Below are positions 1 through 11,873 of a stretch of 64,000 nt of DNA, piece by piece. How positions within the stretch are numbered: the first letter of the stretch is position 1; each line of letters starts with the position of its first letter. The position numbers and the translations under genes were made by a program. This DNA is from Chimonanthus salicifolius (Eukaryota > Streptophyta > Magnoliopsida > Laurales > Calycanthaceae): positions 23,243,043 to 23,307,042 of the forward strand of contig CM023539.1 of assembly GCA_013350335.1 (NCBI GenBank), in the 5' to 3' direction. Below the pieces are notes generated by a model. It was not told where the DNA came from. It made no database searches and saw only the letters and a program-made list of their open reading frames with translations.

Positions 1-614
1 CTATACTCTTCAATAGCTACTACCTTAGGTTTAAATCTCTTGGGTAGATTTCTAAGTACCTTGGTACAAACTTTAGATTCAGGAATTATTTCTCCTAAGG
101 CCCATATAGAATTTACTATATCACTTAGCTTAGAGTAAAATTCCATAAACATCTCACTTTCATCCATTCGTATGTTATCAAATTTAGATTGGAAAATTTA
201 GAGTTTAGACCTCTTAACAACAAAAGTACCCTCATGTGTTCCTTCTAAGATGTCCCAAACATCTTTAGCTGTTAAACAAGTCATGATGCGTTTAACCTCA
301 TCAGGTGAGACAGCACAGTTAATGGCGTTCAACGCCTTTCCATTTGCTATATATAACATTTTTTCCATGTCTGTCCAAGTGAAATAGTCATTCAGTTTGG
401 TACCAATAACTTGTTGTACAGATTTTCCAGTTTCATCTCTAGTAGGTTTTTCTGTGATTTCCTCAATCGATGGTTCCTAACCTCTTACTATTGATTCCCA
501 AACAGCTCCATCTAGTGATATAAAAAAGCTTTTCATTTTTACCTTCAAAGAAGCATAGTTGGAGCCATCAAAATAGGGAGGTTTAGAAACAAGGTAACTA
601 TCACCTTTGTGCAT
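1..614 (-). pseudogene. Ty1/copia gag (UBN2-type) fragment, broken
   Basis: Read on the minus strand from an ATG at 614, the frame starts MHKGDSYLVSKPPYFDGSNY and continues through LNDYFTWTDMEKMLYIANGK, AKDVWDILEGTHEGT, MFMEFYSKLSDIVNSIWALG and KVCTKVLRNLPKRFKPKVVA. This is the gag of copia elements of the kind seen in SIRE/Maximus-like lineages. Two in-frame stops interrupt it, one after SIVRG and one after VKRSKL, so it cannot make a full protein. It lies just downstream of the primer-binding site at 668-680 and of the LTR at 683, and is cut by the window start. The family call is firm; the lineage is inference. Confidence 0.85.
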
Positions 615-667
615 GATTCTGGTAAAAAGATCAACTCGGACGGTTAAGTCCAACTTAAAGTAACCGA

Positions 668-680
668 GCTCTTGATACCA
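668..680 (-). other. Primer-binding site (initiator tRNA-Met type)
   Basis: The minus strand reads TGGTATCAAGAGC two bases after an LTR end (...TTTCA). This matches the usual TGGTATCAGAGC of plant LTR elements with one extra A. It fixes the LTR at 683 as the 5' LTR of an element that runs leftwards out of the window. Confidence 0.75.
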
Positions 681-682
681 AT

Positions 683-1960
683 TGAAATTTCGTTACTAGA
701 CTAATGCATGACCTAGAGGGGGGTGAATAGGTTGGTTTTCAATTTTAATTCCCTTTTAAAATTTTCTCAACCGATTTATACTTTAAATACATAAAATATT
801 CAATCCATGCATTCAATCACATATAACACAAATATTTTATAATAGTTCTGTTTCAACAAACCTACATCCACTGTCACACTTCCCAACTCTAGGGTTGTCC
901 TAAATATACTATGTAAGGGTCTCACACGCCAATAGTACAACCTAGTTTTTTATAGAAGTTCAACCCAATTGGTCTAATCCTCTACACCTATTTTTTAGAG
1001 TGGTTCGAACACACTGTTCTAATCCACTTTACAATTTTTAAAATAAAACAAAGAAAACTTGCCTTGGGCTTTAACCGTTTTCCTTTAAGCTCTTTCTTCT
1101 TTACTGAACTTGTGTGCTCCTTTCCATCAAATCAGCATCATCAACGTATTTATTGGCACAACAGTAGGACTTGGGTATGACTGGTTTTAGCCCTATATGA
1201 ACACCTTATTCTTCATCAAGATTGGGGTTTCGATTACCCAAACATTCACTAAGGAGGATGATGAAGAAGGTGTCTAGAGGGAAGGCCAACTGATCACACA
1301 CTGTAATCTTGTTCCTGGTTTTCTCTGTGTATATACGGTCCCTCTAACAAAAGGGTTGCTGTTATTTTATAAGACAAATTAAGTTCTGCAGTAAGTCACG
1401 CCCGCGAGGCCTCCCCGCTTCCAATGAGGTCTCGCCAGCGGTAAGTCTAGAAGGACAACACATATGTGCAGTTTAATCTATCAGACAGAATCCAGCCAGA
1501 TACCAGTCACCTCATATCCACCATGCATGATTTGCAATTCATTTATTTTAGCCATCAATCAAGGATTAGATGGAAGATTGCAAGATGGTTTACAACTCAT
1601 GAAGGAGCCTTTCCATATTTGTCATGGACAGCTCCCTCAGGGTATTCAAATTCAAATTTAAGTGAGGTGGCAGCATCTCACCATGTGGATAAATTTATTT
1701 ACCATAATAAGCTTTCAATCAATTTACCATAATTACCCATCTCACCATATGGATAAATTTATTTACCATAATAAGGTTCCAATCAATTTACCATAATTAC
1801 CTCTCAATTAAACAGACACAGATTTTAACTTTCTAAATCTGTAAGAGACTGAGTCAGCTCGACACAAGATCAGCTAGACTCAGCTCAGCTCAGCATAACT
1901 GGCTGCGAGGCCTCGGCAAATTGCATGAGGCCTGGGCAGGCTGAAAGTCACTTATTCACT
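683..1960 (-). mobile_element. 5' LTR of the copia element (outer end not resolved)
   Basis: The inner boundary is TGAAATTTCG at 683 (CA end on the minus strand), next to the primer-binding site. Bases 683 to about 1905 align with 62860-64000 in the same orientation, including the near-identical stretch starting CTAGAGGGGGGTGAATAGG. A segment containing CACCATRTGGATAAATTTAT is tandemly duplicated here (about 1680 and 1742) but single in the other copy. The sequence contains GCGAGGCCTCGG-like motifs. The outer end, probably between 1.9 and 2.3 kb, is not determined. Confidence 0.65.
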
Positions 1961-2779
1961 TTATTTTCCAATTGACTTATAAGGTATTCGACTTAGCCTA
2001 AGGTCTTATACGGTTCACTTACCTATGTGCCAATACTGTATTTGGTGTAGACGCTTCAACTTCATAATAGATCTTCTTATTCATCCAAGACAAGTCCAAC
2101 TGAGTCACGTAATTGACAATAAAGGTGACTCGGATGAACCGATGCACTTACATACCTATGTTGATAATGGTTGTGGTGGATCAACCTAACCATGTGTATA
2201 ATAAACTTTCATGATTTGAAGAGGAACTTGATGAAGGGTTAGAGTAAGTGATATGGATGCGTTAATGTCAAGTATCTTAGAACCCAAGGGGGTTAACTTG
2301 TGATACAATGGGGATGGACTAGCATGATTGAGAATGCATGGAATCCAATGTAAATGCTAAGAAAACCTTGTTTGATTTCCGCAAAGTAAAAGTATGACCA
2401 CTCCACAATGTCAACACAAATGTGAAAATAATGAACTACAACTGATTTGATCCACTATGTGGTATGTAGGCAACTAAGAGTATTGTGTGTCAGCTTGATC
2501 AAAAGATGCATTGTGTCACATCCATTTATATTAAGGATGATGTAAGATGTTGAGCTTATGTGAATGGTAGAAAGGGATTTGTGGGATATACCTTCCCTAA
2601 TATAGACCTTAATGCTAGATGTTCAATCACTCAATGGCAGCCCAAAGTGGTTATGATGTCTTGTGAGTCTCGATATGATGAGACAAATATGTCTGTTACA
2701 TGAGTAGAGCCCAGAATGGCTACAAAACTATTGAAATTCTTAAAATGGACAGATGATGACTTTGGCACTGAGATGTATG

Positions 2780-2935
2780 TAACTACGTCACTTAATTATA
2801 TTGAGATGTGGTATGGGTACGTCCCTCACGTGATGATTATATTGAAACGTGGTACAGGTACGTCCCTCACGTGATGATTATATTGAGACATGGTATGGGT
2901 ATATCCCTCGCGTGATATTGATAACGTTATGCCTC
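2780..2935 (+). repeat. 41-bp tandem repeat, about 3 copies
   Basis: The phrase TCCCTCACGTGATGATTATA recurs at 2822, 2863 and (diverged) 2904, an exact 41-bp spacing. Each unit also contains a TTGAGAYRTGGTATGGGTA segment. A further isolated copy lies near 3125-3155. It sits inside the presumed LTR. Confidence 0.8.
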
Positions 2936-3730
2936 AGTCTGTTGAAAAAGGAAATTGTCCGATCAGTAGACCATTGTCTTACCTTTGTATAGTTAAAATG
3001 ATGAAATAAGTATATATATTCCATGAGTAAGGCCTAGAGTGGCCGTGAGACAATGGGAGCCTCGATATGAACATACGGAGACTGTGGCATTTAGATGTAT
3101 ATGTGACTTGGTCACTTGATATTGAGACGTAGTATGGGTACATCCCTCATGTGATTGTGATGGTTGATTGATCTTTTCAGAGAGTTATTCAGAACGGTGG
3201 GGTCGGCTACGGAGACTTGGTCCCGTAGGGTTGCCGTAAGGAGTAGGTCCCTTTCATGCTACTCACTAGAGGGAAATCTCATGGTTATTTAGCACAATTG
3301 ATGTGCATTGATGCGCAAGGCTAGGTACTTGTATGCCCCCAAAGGGGTGGTCCTAGCTTGGTAAGGTGCGATACGACCACTTGGAGCTTGACTAAATCAT
3401 CCACGTGGTGAAGGGACGTAGGACGAGGTAGACTAGAGCACGCTATGCGTGAGTCACCCACTTAGTTAGTTGTTGGACCCTAAGTCTTACCAGTGGTATG
3501 TTTATGATATGATGATTTGATGTTGTTGCCACAGTCACGTAGTGATTCATGCAAGTGTTGTTCCTATGGATAGAAGATCTCATGATAGATGATGTGTCAT
3601 TGGATGAGTTACGCCCATGGAGGGATTATATTCATAGATGGTTTATACCCATGGATAGATGGTACTGACTGATGGAGTGTTACCAGGGATGGATGATTAT
3701 ATCCATGGACGATGGTTCCCATGGTGGTTT

Positions 3731-4139
3731 GGATTCATGCCCGAATGTTGGTCCACGGTAGACGTATTGGTCTTATAGTAGACATGTTGGTCCCATGGTA
3801 GACGTATTGGTCTTATTGTGGACATGTTGGTCCTATGGTAGACGTATTGGTCTTATAGTAGACATGTTGGTCCCATGATAGACGTATTGGTCTTATGGTG
3901 GACCTATTGTTCCCATGGTGGACGTATTTATCTTATGGTAGACATGTTGCTCCCATGGTAGACGTATTGGTTTTTTAATGGACATGTTGGTCCCATGGTA
4001 GACGTATTGGTTTTATACTGAACATGTTGGTCCTCTGGTAGACGTATTGGACTTATGGTGGACTGTTGGTCCCATGGTTCACGTATTGGTCTTATGGTCG
4101 ACATGTTGGCCTCATGGGAGACATATTGGTTCTACTAAT
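3731..4139 (+). repeat. 20-bp minisatellite arranged as 40-bp dimers, about 20 monomers
   Basis: Two alternating 20-bp variants follow each other: GACGTATTGGTCTTATGGTA and GACATGTTGGTCCCATGGTA. GACNNNTTG-type starts fall at 3761, 3781, 3801, 3821, 3841, 3861, 3881, 3901, 3921, 3941, 3961, 3981, 4001, 4021, 4041 and 4061, a perfect 20-bp register until a single base loss near 4062. More degenerate monomers with CCCATGGATAGATGGT cores extend to both sides (about 3600-3730 and 4140-4330). Confidence 0.9.
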
Positions 4140-4650
4140 GTATGAGTTATACCCATGGATGGTTATTCCCATGGATAGATAGTATTTCCCATGGAAGGCA
4201 TTGTGACCATGGATGTATATTGTATACCGTGGAGGGATATAGTATTTATGTTCGGGTAGGTCCCATAGTTGAAGTTTATCCCATGTGTGACATTGACTCC
4301 ATGCTTGACGGTGTTCCAATGGTTAGTATAGACCCGTGATAATGAGATCTATTCCACTGATGAGATCTACAATTAGATAATTAAAATGTCTTGATGTGAA
4401 ATCATGAATAGCATAGAGTTAGTGCCATGAAATAAATGAATTAAGAACTACGTAAGATCTGATCTCCATTGGAGTACGTAGGTAGCTGATAATTCAGTTC
4501 GATCAAACCAAGGGTCCAATAAATCCTTGGATCCGTAGGGATCTCGTTACACGTCTGGGTGTCACGTGTTTGGACTATGAATTGTGCATGCTTCAGAGTT
4601 AAAAAAAAAATCTTATTTCTAACGTGTCTATTGAGTCGGGGCGTGACAGT

Positions 4651-4662
4651 TGGTATCAGAGT
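4651..4662 (+). other. Primer-binding site
   Basis: TGGTATCAGAGT follows the LTR end GCGTGACA with a 2-base spacer. It matches the initiator tRNA-Met type site and shows that the LTR to its left is a 5' LTR in plus orientation. Confidence 0.75.
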
Positions 4663-5276
4663 TATGTTCATTTTCCACGAGGACTGTGTGTATGGGGTTT
4701 GAAACTCTGATGGAAGTAGGAGATTGTTTTGGATCACAATAAGGTGAGCAGGATTTTAAGTGAGGCTGGGACCTCCTCTTGCCACCAGATTTAGGCGACT
4801 AATGTTTACACCTTACTTCAGACGGGGTGTCCAGAGTGATGTTACAGCATAAGCTGGACCCATGAGGTTAGACGTGGACCCCGAATTGTGATTTGATGGA
4901 TCTGGTTGAGCTCGCAAAAGTCGCGATGAAATGATTAAGGTCCCTGAGTAGAAAACTTTAGAATTCCCCTATAATCATATGCGAGCCACCTTGTGAGGTG
5001 TTGATGGTCATGTCTTCCCAAGAAGTGGGAGTGAGACCACTAGGCCGAGGATCCTGTGATGTGGGTTTGATAGACCGGGCAATGATACGCTGGCAAGTAA
5101 CCACTAGACGGACATCGGCGAGGTGAGGTCATCACTGATACCACGTTGGAGAAAAACTAGAGGGACATGTGTATTTGTGGTATTGGTTGAGAATTACTGA
5201 TATTGTAAACCAGAATTTGCTTGAAATGTGACTTTTAGTCCAAGAGGTTGAGGCCTATAGTTGGCTATAAGAGGTT
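4663..5276 (+). mobile_element. Internal remnant of the Ty3-type element, non-coding
   Basis: About 610 bases lie between the primer-binding site and the start of a second copy of the LTR end. No gag, pol or other protein similarity can be read in any frame. The element has lost almost its whole interior. Confidence 0.5.
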
Positions 5277-5356
5277 GTTTGGACTATGAGTTGTGCATGC
5301 TTCAGAGTAGAAAAAATATTCTTATTTCTCACGTGCCCGTTGGGTCGAGGCGTGAC
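5277..5356 (+). mobile_element. Second, truncated copy of the LTR 3' end
   Basis: This 80-base segment repeats 4569-4648 in direct orientation, including TTTGGACTATGARTTGTGCA, a poly-A stretch and the terminal GRGGCGTGAC. It is the right end of a 3' LTR whose left part is gone, and the last A of the canonical CA end is changed (GTGACTCAC). Confidence 0.7.
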
Positions 5357-7492
5357 TCACTCACCTCTTCTTGTTGGCTGCTATATGCCATCTCAAATCT
5401 GCAAAACAAGAAAAAGATAGAAGAAAAGAAAAAGGAAAAAAGAAAAAAGAATAATGCAATAAGACTATGCATTGGATGAGTTAGGAGGAGTCCCACGTTG
5501 CTATGCAAATTGGATTTGCATGTGATGCGTGTTGTACCAATAAAAGTCCTACATTTATACTCGCAAGCGCACGAATCATATGATGGTACAGCCATAGGAG
5601 TGTGAGGTCGAACCCAACGGAATTATAGAAAATATATCTTGAGTATTTACAATTATTAATCAATTATTTTAATTAAAATTTAGTCTGAAGCTTGCATTGA
5701 TGAATTAAATAGAAAACCAAACATAACTTAGATCTAACTTAGATTCAATCAACAATTAGTCATTTTAATCTCAACCTAGTTCACCATCTAAATTAGGAGT
5801 GGATAAGAAAAATAAAAGGTAACAATGAATCAAAGAATTTAAATAAATGAAATAAAATACATATAATACATTGGAATTGGACCTAAAAAAGTCAAGGTTG
5901 CATTGTTTCCAAGTTTTATTAATGAAATCTAAGCTTAGAATCCAAAGCTCAAGTAAATTAAATAACATTGCATTCAAGTCGTCCATTCAGAATTATTCAA
6001 AAATTAAATTCATGAGACGTAAATACCCAAAAATCAGACCTTAGTCTGAACAGGAGTTCAGTTCTGAATTCTAAATTTTCATTACACTTTTGTAAACAAA
6101 AGCCTTAAACACGGAAATGAGAGTCCTATTCAAGCCTAAGTTTTCATCACATCTAATTTTAGAGAACACACATAAAATTCGAACATGGCATAGAATTTTA
6201 AAAACAAAATCAAATGGAAAACATTCATAACACAAACATCATTTAATTGGAAAACCAGAATCTAAATATTTCATCGCACTTAAATCTTATTAATAACATA
6301 GAATTTGAATTTACAATTCTTAGAATGGAAATAGCGAAATAAAAGAATAATTGGAAAATAAGAACATAAAATAAAACCAAATACCCTTTTGAAGCACACG
6401 AATTTTCAAACGTTTTCTTCCTTCTTTTTTTCTCTCCTTGTTTCTACGCCAGAACCTTGCTTTCTAGAGTCCAAATTCGATTTTTCTATGTAGACTATCC
6501 CTCTATTTATAATGTTGCAAAGGAGGAGAGCTAAAACCCTAAAACTAATGTGGGACTTCATACAATGGGCAAAAATTGGAGAGGAAATCTCCATGAGGAT
6601 CGAATTTGATGATAAGTGGCTAACTCATCTTTCTTCTTTGAGAAATCCAGATCCAAAAACATCTTTCTCATCTTCCATCTGCTCCACACGATTTCACTTG
6701 TGCAACAATACACTCACAATTTTGACAAGTGACCTTTAGGCTTGGGCAAATGTGACATGTGTCCCTTTGTGAGAGAATTATTCCCTAAGTGTCTTTGTCA
6801 TCCAACTCTCCAGAGATCTAATCCAACCAGACTCTATCCTTTCAATCGAATTTAGCCTGAAATGTAGCCAAGTTCATTGCATTATTTCTTCCACAAATCT
6901 TATCTCATCTCTTCCACATCACCAAAATCGAGTTGCACAGTCAATCTAAGCTCCATACGAATTTTGGAGATCGAGTAGGATTAGGTTTTTCCAATTGGAC
7001 TCTTGGCATTCACTAGCTCATTCGAATTTCATTGGCCCCTGTCTTGGGCTTCTGAACTTGGACCTAGAACACAGACTTGGGCTTTAATTGAACTTGAACT
7101 TCTATCAGGCCTGTGGGCTTTGGCTCATGGGCTTCTGACTGCAGGCTTGGATTTCGGGCTTGACTAGTGGGCCTACTAATATCTTGTAAATTTAACCACC
7201 TTTATAATTAAAAACAGTCTAAAAATATTGTCATAATTCAAACTCTCATATGTAGATTTGAATTACAATAATTTGCGATGAATTCCAAAATAAAATTAGG
7301 TGGTAAAAATTTACAAACTTTCTAAGAAAAGAACTATGGCCCACTTTTCTACACTTCTATTTTATTTTCTTATATTTTTTAGAATGAACTGCAAAACTTA
7401 AAAACAACATTAAACATATCTAATATACACAAATTAAAGGCTAACTAATCCAAAATTAAAGGGTAAAATAGTCATTTTTCAATACTCAAGAA
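5357..7492. other. No gene; repeat-like, AT-rich DNA
   Basis: A purine-rich AGAAAAAGAAA block lies at 5404-5452. Around 5560-5620 is a CTCGCAAGCGCACGAATCAT segment followed by GAGGTCGAACCCAACGG. I recall these as common inside plant Ty3/gypsy LTR sequence, which suggests an old LTR element. Short frames at 5261-5986 and 6406-6739 have no recognisable similarity. Confidence 0.4.
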
Positions 7493-8257
7493 TGTGACGA
7501 TTCGACCTGACCCCAATGTGATATTTTTCTGTGGGGCCCAAAAGGTCTCACACAAGAGAGAGGGGCATTTTTTCTTATCAACACTTTCTTGAGGTGGATT
7601 GGGGTATTACATGTGAGGCAACCATGGTTGTCCAATGGTCTTCTATATATGCTGGACATGGCCTTCAGAGAAGGTTGCCATTCATTGGCCACATGCGGTG
7701 TGCTGATTTCTCTCTCAAGTAGAGGGAAAGTTGACGTTGAAGGCATGGTTTCGACTTGCATGTGCTGGGATTAGCAACATGCAATATTAGGTGCTACTTG
7801 ACGTTGCGGGGGCTTGAGCAAAGAGACTTCTCAAAGTGGGCAATATAGCGGCACTATACACTCAATAATGTGTGTGGAACTCGTGCATGGTGATATGAAT
7901 GAAGATGGTCATATGCATGGTGGTGATCAGACGTGTGTATGAATCTAAGCTTCGGAGCAAGAGGTTTAGGCACATGGAGAGCACATGAACCACGCTAGAG
8001 AACAGGTTACAAGAATGGTTCATTCTTCTGGATATAAAAGTGGTAAGAAGAGAAGGGTGTATAAGGGACTCGGGATTTGAGTTTGGAGTTAAAACTCAAA
8101 GGAGTCATTTATATTGTAAGCGTATTATCTCTTTTCTCTTATAATGACTTTACGCTCTGTGGACGTAGGTCAGATTTGAACCGAACCACGTAAATCCCTG
8201 TAGTCGATTGGTGTGTTCGATTCCGTTGATTATTTATTTCCGTTTATAAATCTAACA
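7493..8257 (+). mobile_element. Copia-type solo LTR candidate
   Basis: The stretch starts TGTGACGATTCG and can end in AACA at 8257. Near its end it has a splice-like and polyadenylation-like layout typical of copia LTRs: TCTCTTTTCTCTTATAATG, a CTCTGTGGACGTAGGTCAGA phrase and GAACCGAACCACGTAAATCC. No primer-binding site follows and the 5-base flanks (AAGAA and TATTC) do not match, so either the ends are wrong or the element has decayed. Confidence 0.4.
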
Positions 8258-8288
8258 TATTCCTTAATCTAAATTGGGAATCATCAAA

Positions 8289-8290
<2 letters not shown>

Positions 8291-8367
<77 letters not shown>
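8291..8367. repeat. (AT)n microsatellite
   Basis: About 38 uninterrupted AT units. The frame over it that reads as alternating Ile and Tyr is an artefact. Confidence 0.95.
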
Positions 8368-8368
<1 letters not shown>

Positions 8369-9379
8369 TTACACCGTAAAACCTCTAAAATCTGGTTCTG
8401 ATGGTGGCATTTTGCCAAACAATGGATATAGCAAGCATTTAGATACAACAAAAAAGGCCTTATGCCTTGTTTTGGGAAAAGAGACGACCTAAAACCACAT
8501 AAAGCAGGAAGTTTTTTAGCACATTATCTTTGAAGTTTTTTAGCACATTATGTTTGAGAGGTTAATTTGGTAATCAAAATCCGTCTTTGTTTGCATGAAA
8601 TTTTGGGATCAAGTTCCCTTTGAGACAAAAAGGGTCACTCTCCATATTTTTGTATCCGTGTGGATTGGGAGGTTTAGAGTTGTCTCAATTACTCCAAAGA
8701 TTAGTCAGATGAGATGTCTGAATACTTAATATTAAAAGAAAAAAAGTATTTTAGCACAGCGCATTCTGAGTAGAAAACAGAAACAAAGAAGTAATTTGAC
8801 AAACACATGTTGGGCACTAAATAAAGCCACAATTACAAATTACCATTAAAAAGATGCAGCAGCTGCATAGATAAATCCTTAGAAAAGAAAATTATTAATA
8901 TTATACAATATGGTATTTAAGGTTTTATTAGGAACATTAACAAATCTAATGAAAGACCTGTAACGATCGCCAAAAGGTTGAACTCTCACAACCTCACTTT
9001 TCTCAAATATTTAATTAACTAATTAAATGATTCTTAGGGTGTTGGACGTTGGATCTTAGGCATTCGAGAGAGGATTCTGGTGTTGGACAATTGATCCAAT
9101 GTGGAGTGGAATTGTCATTAATTTGTTTAAGATGGTTCAATTTATTTTAAAAATATTTAATTATTTATTATATTTTTATTTGTCGGATACAATATGATTT
9201 TTTATATTTCATAATTTTTCATAACTTATTCTTAAATATAAAAATAAATTTATATCAATATGATGTTATTTTAAATAGTTTAATCTAATGACAAAACTTA
9301 ATTAGGTCAAATTAAGATATGAAAAGTATTTTATTCAAAAGTCTAGTTTTAAAATACTATTATGACTAGAATCGATTTT
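8368..9379. other. No gene seen
   Basis: AT-rich DNA with no open frame or repeat that I could assign. Direct duplicates of GAAGTTTTTTAGCACATTAT occur at about 8508 and 8531. Confidence 0.5.
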
Positions 9380-9850
9380 ATGCAATGTTATCAGAACTAG
9401 ACTGTCTAACGAACCGTCTTCGAGAAAGTTTGGGTTTAACCGGGTTCAATCGCGGTCAAACCTGGTAAAAGTCAGTCAAAGCTGGTCAAGTATTAAAATA
9501 ATATAAATATTATATATAATATTAAGTAAGACACATTTTACCAATAACATTAATATAAATATTAAAAATAACATTCAAACTCTGAATAATATACCAAAAC
9601 TGTGAAATATATGTGATAGAAATAGTAATAAACATTTATATTTCAAATATCCACATTTTTTAAGGGAGAAATTTAAAAAAATTAAAAAAATAAATAAAAA
9701 AATTTCAAATTTCTGAACTGAGGTTTGCGGTTAGAGGTTTTTGTATCAAAACCGCATAAAACCGCAGGTCTGACCAGTTTTATACGGTTTTGACCCAAAG
9801 CCGGCTTTTGACAATGACCGAACAGCAGACACCGCGGTTCCGATTGATTA
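9380..9850. repeat. Interspersed repeat with CCGGTT/CGGTTTT-type ends (possible non-autonomous DNA element)
   Basis: The left side has AACCGGGTTCAATCGCGGTC and AAACCTGGTAAAAGTCAGTC; the right side has AAACCGCATAAAACCGCAGG and GTTTTATACGGTTTTGACCC, enclosing an AT-rich core of about 200 bases. The two ends are roughly complementary in composition but I could not align a clean terminal inverted repeat, so the class is open. Confidence 0.35.
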
Positions 9851-10596
9851 TTTTTATGTAGTTACATCAGGTCCCAACTTAGTGATTAAAATTTTGATAA
9901 AATTGATTGGGACAAAATATTGAAGCTAGTCTCAATGTTCTCTCAAACTCTACTGCTGTCAAAGTAAAAGTAAGTATACATTAACTAAAGAATTGTCATA
10001 TATTTATACACAAAGAAAAGATAAATGTCACACCTAGTTGATTTTATTTTTAAATTTCTAAATATTATATAAAAATGTAGAAATTAAAAGTAAACTTGAT
10101 GAAATAGAAGTGGACTAACTTTCAACTTCAAACTCAATTTTTATCTAATTGATCTTTATTATTTAATTATTAGACATTTTTGAATATTTTATAAATACTT
10201 TATGATTTTAACTGTGAAGATCAAATGATTATAATTTGATCCGAGATCTAAAATTTTATCTAGTTATACTTCAATAAATCTATTTTTCAGTTTTGTATAA
10301 TTTCTTTTAATTAGACAAATTAAATTAGAAGAAAAGAAGCAATTAAATGACATAGATTGATTTTTATAACTAAATATTACTTCTTCACTAAGTTTATGCC
10401 TTTCAATCATTTCTCTGCTCCATACTTTCTCTATTATTTTCATCCTTTTAGATTCTCATGTTTTTTATGTATCTTTATATTTCCTTTTTTTAATATTAAT
10501 CCTTTTATACTTAAGTAGAAATATAAAAATTAAATAAATAATAATGCTTCAATTAAAAGAATACGAGAGTTAAATAAATCCCATCATAAGATATTA

Positions 10597-10782
10597 CTCT
10601 ATCTGTCTCAATTTAGTTGTCTTCTATGGATTTTGGAATTGTTCCAAAATAATTGTCTCAATCATATTAAAGTAAACATAAAGTGTTTTAAAAATATATG
10701 AAATCATATGGAGTGTTAGCCTGAAGAATTCTATAAAAAATAAAAAAATTTCAAATAAGACAACTAAAATGCGACGACGGTG
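10597..10782. mobile_element. Stowaway-like MITE (Tc1/mariner superfamily)
   Basis: A TA dinucleotide at 10595-10596 precedes CTCTATCTGTCTCAATTTAG, and the right end reads ACTAAAATGCGACGACGGTG followed by TA at 10783-10784. The ends form a terminal inverted repeat of about 25 bases with the core TTTTAGTTGTCTT. TA target duplication, CTC-type ends, 186-bp length and AT-rich non-coding interior all fit Stowaway elements. Confidence 0.7.
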
Positions 10783-10784
10783 TA

Positions 10785-11873
10785 ACCATAGATGACAAAG
10801 TCATGACAATTTGATTAACGTGATCATGATTGAAAGACTTTAATGACACTTGACAAAGTGGACAATACATGGTAATGCTATTTTGTCTTATTTTTTAATA
10901 GCCTACATTAGTTGATAATTAGAGTATAGATCTTAGATTCACTTACTCCAAAATTTTACTTGATATGATGGCAAGTAGATAGATCAGATGAACCCCAGGT
11001 ACATGTTTTGATCAAGATCAACATCTATTTGAAGAGCTTTACATCTTAATTTCAGAAAAAAAAAAAATCTAAGACAACCATGTAATTCACTATGTACCAT
11101 GAAAACTTATATGAAATTTGTGAAGAGACAATCGCTAAAATTATTTCTTCAGCGAAAGAACAATGTAAAGAAAATTTCTCAATGGAAGAAAACAATTTAT
11201 GGAGTTAGAAGTTACTAATTTTAACATTTCTCTATGGTGGGATGATTATGAGGATGATGATAATTGTGTTGAAGTATTTTCTTTAATTGGTTTGGAGATC
11301 GAGATTGAGGAAAATGAAAATTTGAATGTTATATGTGAAGAATGGATGTCAAAATAAAGCATTATTGACGGATGCACATTCAATGACAGACAAACAGATG
11401 TACATGAAAGAAATTTTGCCCTCCCAAGTGCACATGACATATTATAGTGATATTGATTATATTTTTGAACCCTATGCAAATCCAAATCAAAAGAACTTTG
11501 TAAAAAACTAATAGTTGACATAGTTTCCAACATTTGGGTGATAGGTTCTTTACTCATCTCCAAATCAATTTATTGTACCAATTCAATTCCTTTTTCTAAA
11601 ATGCTCCTTAATCTTCAATAAATCAAAAAATGTCAAAAGCGATGGTGGTGGTGGCTTTACTTCATTTTCGCATAATGGGTCAACCAAGGCCACCACATCA
11701 CAAAGTTAATAGGTAAATTGTTTTAGAATTAAACTTTATTATTTTAAAATCAAATATATGTATCTATGTAAAGAAAATTTCTTAGATACAAATAAAAATA
11801 TTACATTGATATATTTACTTGAATTTAATTGAATTTAAAGGGATTTATTTACTTGTGTCTTTTTCTTAATAAA
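10785..11873. other. No gene seen
   Basis: AT-rich DNA. A 105-codon minus-strand frame (11246-11563) and its plus-strand neighbour show no similarity or codon bias that would support a gene. The stretch 9851-10596 on the other side of the MITE is equally empty. Confidence 0.5.

Larger units (their letters stand above)
2100..4648 (+). mobile_element. Long Ty3/gypsy-type LTR (left end uncertain)
   Basis: The right end is clear: ...GGGGCGTGACA at 4648, then GT and the primer-binding site TGGTATCAGAG. A long non-coding LTR with internal tandem repeats and this terminus is typical of Tekay/Del-like chromoviruses. No open frame in the stretch looks real. The interval carries a 41-bp repeat (2780-2935) and a 20/40-bp minisatellite (3731-4139). 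The left end is a guess from the change in sequence character. Confidence 0.45.

Noticed and set aside
2780..4330. CRISPR-like array because of regular spacing
   Set aside because: Units are contiguous and variable throughout, without unique spacers; this is a plant minisatellite in an LTR.
8274..8492. 72-codon frame rich in Ile-Tyr
   Set aside because: Translation of the (AT)n microsatellite; the same applies to frames at 13111-13402 and 47360-47861.
11246..11563. 105-codon minus-strand frame as a small gene
   Set aside because: AT-rich, no motif, no promoter or splice context, not repeated elsewhere in the window.
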